Positions 60,766 to 64,000 of a DNA stretch of 64,000 nt are shown one piece after another. A program made the translations under genes and the position numbers. The notes beneath the pieces were generated by a model. It was not told the origin of the DNA, searched no databases, and saw only the letters and a program-made list of their open reading frames with translations. How positions within the stretch are numbered: the first letter of the stretch is position 1; every line of letters starts with the position of its first letter. Source of the stretch: Clostridium hydrogenum (lineage in GTDB: Bacteria > Bacillota > Clostridia > Clostridiales > Clostridiaceae). Where the stretch lies: assembly GCF_021432385.1 (NCBI RefSeq), contig NZ_JAEACT010000002.1, forward strand, positions 2,338,501-2,402,500, read 5' to 3'.

Positions 60766-61713
60766 TTAAAATAAACTCATTTGTTCGTTATTTTCTTTTA
60801 TACTCTTTATAGATTTCATTTTTCTAATACTTATTTTTTCATCACCATTTATATTTCCAACCAACATAGGTGAATTAGCGTCATGCTTTATGAAATTATC
60901 TTCAACTAATTGATTATTAAAATTTGCATAGCAATACAAACATTGATGTTTGCAAGTATTATACTGTCCAATGTCTACACTTTTTACACACCCACATACT
61001 TCCCTTTGTGTATCATCTTTTTTTACATCTACAGGTACACCGATTATTTTAGAAATCAACTCATCATCTATGCATTTTCCCTTTTTTATTCCGTATTTAG
61101 CTAAATCTACTTCTTCTGAGCAAGTTTCAATTTTTATATTATGCGTACCAGCAATATTTACGAGCCTACTTGCTATATCTTTCATATCACTTTTATCAAT
61201 TGGATTTATATTTAGTTCTTTTGTATTTCTTTCTGTCTTTTTATATAAATCTAAAAAACTTATAATACATTTACCTGTGTATCCTTTAAGCTGCTTGCAA
61301 AACTTTTCAAACCACTCATAATGATATTCCTTGGTATAAAAGCTATTTATAAATATAGGATCATATCGCCATATTACTTTTTCTTTTCCTATCTTCCTCG
61401 AAAGTTCTTTGAAGGTTTTTATAATATCTTTCTTTGCCCTTGTTCCTTTTTCCACGTCATTTCTATAAGCTGTTATAGTAAATTGAAAATAGTATTCAAA
61501 AGTTTTTAATTCATTCAATCTTTCTAACATTGGTCCTGCATCCTTGGTCCAAAACACAAAGCAATCTACAGTTTTAGGTGTAAGTTCTATTTTGCTTATT
61601 TGTTTTGTATTAAATGGATTTACTACATATACAAAGCCTTCTTTAATTCTATTAAAAAACCACTCGCTGTAGAATGCTGGTATATCAGTTCTTCGACTTA
61701 CACTAACAATCAT
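60766..61713 (-). CDS. DUF1848 family protein, Fe-S/radical-type motif
   Basis: 315 residues: SVSRRTDIPAFYSEWFFNRI at the start and FVFWTKDAGPML early, typical of DUF1848. The C-terminus has cysteines in REVCGCVKSVDIGQYNTCKH then QCLYCYANFN, likely an iron-sulfur cluster. Family function is not known; it resembles spore-photoproduct-lyase-like/TIM barrel proteins. The DNA from 61714 to 61836 has nothing. Confidence 0.9.
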   Translation of the reverse strand: MIVSVSRRTDIPAFYSEWFFNRIKEGFVYVVNPFNTKQISKIELTPKTVDCFVFWTKDAGPMLERLNELKTFEYYFQFTITAYRNDVEKGTRAKKDIIKTFKELSRKIGKEKVIWRYDPIFINSFYTKEYHYEWFEKFCKQLKGYTGKCIISFLDLYKKTERNTKELNINPIDKSDMKDIASRLVNIAGTHNIKIETCSEEVDLAKYGIKKGKCIDDELISKIIGVPVDVKKDDTQREVCGCVKSVDIGQYNTCKHQCLYCYANFNNQLVEDNFIKHDANSPMLVGNINGDEKISIRKMKSIKSIKENNEQMSLF

Positions 61714-61836
61714 TCCATTTAACCCCTTCCTTCATTTATACGGTTTAATATTATCTAATGGCTATCCATTAATAATATTATTTTCCATTGACCTTATTCT
61801 ATATTACCATGTTAAGAATAGCATCATAAAATAATA

Positions 61837-61890
61837 CACCCCCAAAGTTATTACAATATATCTTACGATTATATAATAACCTTAGGGGTG
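61837..61890 (-). terminator. Hairpin after the rRNA operon
   Basis: CACCCCCAAAGTTATTA and TAATAACCTTAGGGGTG pair with one mismatch. It lies 40 bp beyond the 5S end and then T/A-rich DNA, so it probably ends the operon. Confidence 0.65.
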
Positions 61891-61931
61891 GAAAATATTT
61901 CGCTTTTAATTATATCACAAAAAATAAAATT

Positions 61932-62049
61932 ACCCGGCAACGACCTACTCTCACACAGAGCTGCCCCTGCACTACCATTGGCGCGTTGGCTCTTAACCTT
62001 CGTGTTCGGAATGGGAACGGGTGTTACAACCAAGCAATTATCACCGGAT
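61932..62049 (-). rRNA. rrf: 5S ribosomal RNA
   Basis: On the minus strand the gene begins ATCCGGTGATAATTGC, has the internal CGTTCCCATTCCGAACACG block and ends GTCGTTGCCGGGT. About 118 nt, complete. It follows the 23S gene by about 80 bp, as in clostridial operons. Confidence 0.96.
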
Positions 62050-62127
62050 ATATTTTTATGATTGACTTCATCAGCCAATTTTTTTGAAAGTATTTTGTAC
62101 TTTCAAAATTGCATAGTAATTTATATT

Positions 62128-64000
<1,873 letters not shown>

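Overview
The window is low-GC DNA typical of Clostridium in the broad sense. The signs are A+T-rich codons, strong AGGAGG-type ribosome binding sites, some TTG and GTG starts, a glycine riboswitch, clostridial small-peptide genes, and an rRNA operon entering from the right edge. Species cannot be named from the sequence alone. Nearly everything except 19.7-25.2 kb, the two-ended tRNA region and a few single genes lies on the minus strand.

Left part (0-19.5 kb, read right to left): a complete-looking type VII secretion (T7SSb/Ess-like) locus. It holds a transmembrane Ser/Thr kinase with a TPR-like tail, a one-TM small protein, two membrane FHA proteins, a PP2C phosphatase, the FHA-FtsK/SpoIIIE motor EssC, a YukD/EsaB-like protein, two WXG100 proteins, a small helical partner and a glycine-zipper candidate effector. 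Beyond them lies an array of paralogous multi-pass membrane proteins (candidate immunity proteins) alternating with small soluble proteins and with wrecked copies (a WXG100 tail and a PH-like gene). Canonical EsaA, EssA and EssB were not seen.

19.7-26.7 kb: a surface protein with Ig-like repeats, then a TetR regulator facing an Old-Yellow-Enzyme/amidohydrolase operon. A short-chain dehydrogenase 1.5 kb further on has nearly the same upstream DNA, so the three appear to form a small regulon. The gap between them holds large palindromic elements.

26.9-52 kb: a dense run of small single-gene enzymes, almost all on the minus strand: GNAT acetyltransferases, Nudix hydrolases, methyltransferases, HAD, HIT, HD and histidine phosphatases, an AAA ATPase and a PARG-like enzyme. 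They are interspersed with dispersed hairpins, an IS110 element and many broken genes (DJ-1/PfpI, epimerase, GNATs, aadE-like). Two of the genes carry matching MerR-type promoters with 19-bp spacers.

52-61.7 kb: an aspartyl protease pair, the GGGtGRT protein with its iron-sulfur scaffold partner (plus a duplicated 3' fragment), a glycine riboswitch before a TRIC-like channel, and a compact peptide cluster. That cluster has three tandem 28-residue genes of shared design followed by a radical SAM/SPASM enzyme, and is the best candidate for an undescribed natural-product (RiPP) system. An insertion sequence with 29-bp direct repeats sits between its promoter and a tRNA-Leu gene. The right end holds a DUF1848 protein, 5S rRNA and the 3' part of 23S rRNA.
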